Assembly: GCA_024404065.1 (NCBI GenBank)
Contig: JAKSQR010000075.1
Coordinates: 1-7,251 of the forward strand
DNA length: 7,251 bases
Direction of reading: 5' to 3'
DNA from: Clostridia bacterium
GTDB lineage: Bacteria; Bacillota; Clostridia; Oscillospirales; Acutalibacteraceae
Below the pieces are notes generated by a model. The model searched no databases and was not told the DNA's origin. It saw only the letters and a list, made by a program, of their open reading frames with translations. Below are positions 6,282-7,251 of the stretch, piece after piece. Made by a program: the position numbers and the translations under genes. The number at the start of each line of letters is the position of its first letter. Within the stretch, counting starts at the first letter, position 1.

Positions 6282-6531
6282 AATCGTCATCATCAAAGCT
6301 TACGGGAGTTTCACTCCATATAAAATCAGGGTTTTCAATAAGCATAAGCTCATATCTTTTTTTATACTCATTAAGGCTCAGGTTGTTTGCTCCCCCTGCG
6401 TAATCGGGGTCATTATTCTGCGCCTTATCATTTTCCCAGCCGCAGATTTTACATATATCATAGGTGCCATTCTGAGAGAATTTATACTTGCCACAAACGG
6501 GGCAGATAAAATATTTATGCCTTAATTTCAT
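6280..6531 (-). CDS. CPCC-family cysteine-rich zinc-ribbon protein
   Basis: Small protein of unknown function, 83 residues, resembling the Pfam cysteine-rich CPCC family. The N-terminal half has C10-P-V-C13 and C27-K-I-C30, spaced like a zinc ribbon. This is followed by the family hallmark GWEND..Q..DPDYAGGANNLSLNEY at about 31-57. The family name refers to CPCC; here the third residue is Val, so only the CxxC pair is kept. The protein ends in an acidic SFDDDD. Translation starts at ATG 6531-6529, preceded on the minus strand by AAGAGGT. It lies 15 bases after the thiN stop, so it is very probably co-transcribed with thiN. No signal peptide or membrane segment is seen. Some family members occur near polymorphic toxins, but nothing here suggests a toxin partner. 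Confidence 0.85.
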   Translation of the reverse strand: MKLRHKYFICPVCGKYKFSQNGTYDICKICGWENDKAQNNDPDYAGGANNLSLNEYKKRYELMLIENPDFIWSETPVSFDDDD

Positions 6532-6546
6532 AGCCTGACCTCTTTA

Positions 6547-7170
6547 TCAGATAATATCCTTTATAAGCAGGAGTGTGCCCTCTTTTGTGTAAACCTTAGC
6601 CTTTTTGCCCGGCAGCACTTCATTGCTGAAGCCGTACTGATAGCGGGTAGTAATTTCGCCATCTGTAAGGGGGAACTTTGCATTTTCAATAGTTATACCC
6701 TTTGCAGTGCCTTCAATATTTACAAGTGAAAAATAGGGGTACTTATCGCTGATATGCTCAGGCTCTGTGCCGATAATTGAAAGCTCTGAATATTCATCAA
6801 TCATAACAGCTTTTTTGCCGTTATCGTAAAGATATAAAAGCAGATAAATATTGCCTAAGGTGTGGTCAATTCTGCCGCCTGTTACTCCTATAAGCACAAA
6901 GCTTTCAAATCCCCTTTTTATGCCTTCCCTTGCGGCATAGACTGTATCGGTATCGTCCTTTGCACGGGGAAGCACTATGGTTTCAATATCCATATTGGGG
7001 TTTTCGTGAGAATCAAAGTCGCCTACAATAAGGCTTGGCTTAAATCCTAAATTATCAAGATGTTTAAGTCCGCTGTCGCAGTATATAAAATAATCGTCAC
7101 GGTGTAAAAAAGATTTTACTCTTTCGTAGTTATTTATATCTGCACCGCCTATTATAACGCAGTTGCTCAT
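6547..7170 (-). CDS. thiN: Thiamine pyrophosphokinase
   Basis: Cytoplasmic enzyme transferring pyrophosphate from ATP to thiamine to make thiamine diphosphate (EC 2.7.6.2). The 207-residue length is normal for bacterial TPKs. The catalytic N-terminal domain has CDSGLKHL (31-38), GDFDS (50-54), KDDTD (71-75) and GVTGGRIDHTLGN (95-107), the acidic and glycine-rich motifs that bind ATP, Mg and thiamine. The C-terminal beta domain carries GFSNEV, the conserved GxSNE thiamine-site motif, and ends in a typical GTLLLI strand. The start at 7170 is preceded on the minus strand by AAGGTGAT. That binding site overlaps the stop codon of the upstream gene, 9 bases away, so translational coupling is likely. 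The CPCC-protein gene follows after 15 bases. In many Firmicutes thiN follows rsgA and rpe, but the upstream fragment here cannot be assigned to either. No TPP riboswitch is visible within the window. Confidence 0.95.
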   Translation of the reverse strand: MSNCVIIGGADINNYERVKSFLHRDDYFIYCDSGLKHLDNLGFKPSLIVGDFDSHENPNMDIETIVLPRAKDDTDTVYAAREGIKRGFESFVLIGVTGGRIDHTLGNIYLLLYLYDNGKKAVMIDEYSELSIIGTEPEHISDKYPYFSLVNIEGTAKGITIENAKFPLTDGEITTRYQYGFSNEVLPGKKAKVYTKEGTLLLIKDII

Positions 7171-7179
7171 TATATCACC

Positions 7180-7251
7180 TTAGTTAAGCTTTTCAAAAAT
7201 TTCTTCAAAATCAGATAAATCAGCGGAGTAGCAATCTGCCTCAGCCTTCAT
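7180..7251 (-). CDS. C-terminal end of an unidentified gene upstream of thiN (5'-partial)
   Basis: The minus strand is open from the window edge to a TAA at 7182-7180, encoding 23 residues: MKAEADCYSADLSD then FEEIFEKLN. The first codon at the edge reads ATG, but this could be an internal Met, since a 23-residue gene with no visible ribosome binding site is unlikely. The stop overlaps the AAGGTG ribosome binding site of thiN, which supports a real gene end in the same operon. The acidic, helical-looking tail is too short to assign. The usual Firmicutes neighbours of thiN (rpe, rsgA) are possible but not supported by any motif here. Confidence 0.55.
   Translation of the reverse strand: MKAEADCYSADLSDFEEIFEKLN

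Noticed and set aside
6244..6525. 93-codon plus-strand open frame after trxA
   Set aside because: It starts inside the trxA terminator region and is antisense to the CPCC-family gene, which has conserved motifs and its own ribosome binding site.
6547..7170. TPP riboswitch or thiamine-linked RNA control of thiN
   Set aside because: The 9-base gap to the upstream gene leaves no room, and no thi-box sequence was seen; any control would act at the operon promoter outside the window.
7180..7251. Complete 23-codon gene starting exactly at the window edge
   Set aside because: The ATG at the last base triplet cannot be distinguished from an internal Met and no upstream sequence is available; a truncated longer gene is more likely.

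Overview
The window looks like a stretch of chromosome from a gut or rumen Clostridia species of the Ruminococcaceae/Lachnospiraceae kind. The support is moderately AT-rich DNA, strong AAGGAG-type ribosome binding sites, near-consensus sigma-A promoters, short insulated transcription units, an anaerobe-type ferredoxin:thioredoxin reductase-like protein, and a GH3 glycosidase whose domain order is the permuted one known from Ruminococcus albus and Butyrivibrio fibrisolvens. No 16S rRNA or other lineage marker is present, so this placement is inference. There is no mobile element, CRISPR array, tRNA or rRNA, and no gene-free stretch longer than about 110 bases.

Plus strand, 1-5671: three single-gene units, each closed by its own intrinsic terminator. 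The first is a 12-helix MFS/GPH-type sugar transporter, probably cut at its 5' end by the window edge. The second is an unusual membrane protein with an exported N-terminal domain, one transmembrane helix, a proline-rich tail with two copies of an NPREDYTKVF motif, and a C-terminal four-cysteine zinc ribbon. The third is a secreted GH3 beta-glycosidase with the order GH3_C - Fn3-like - GH3_N. Genes two and three each have a clear promoter (TTGATA-17-TATAAT and TTGAAA-17-TATAAT). The transporter and GH3 enzyme would make a plausible pair for cutting a beta-glucoside outside the cell and taking up the product; the zinc-ribbon protein between them has no assigned role.

Plus strand, 5701-6281: a two-gene redox operon of a 65-residue ferredoxin:thioredoxin reductase catalytic-chain homologue and, 11 bases downstream, a classical WCGPC thioredoxin. 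It ends in a strong hairpin that also lies just past the stop of the converging operon.

Minus strand, 7251-6280: the tail of an unidentified gene, then thiamine pyrophosphokinase (thiN), then a small CPCC-family zinc-ribbon protein, with gaps of 9 and 15 bases. They read as one operon whose promoter is outside the window.

Nothing here is convincingly a new multi-gene system. The items most worth a second look are the inverted-topology zinc-ribbon protein with its selected-looking tandem motif, the minimal FTR/thioredoxin pair with shifted cysteine spacing, and the permuted secreted GH3 with an unexplained hydrophobic C-terminal tail.
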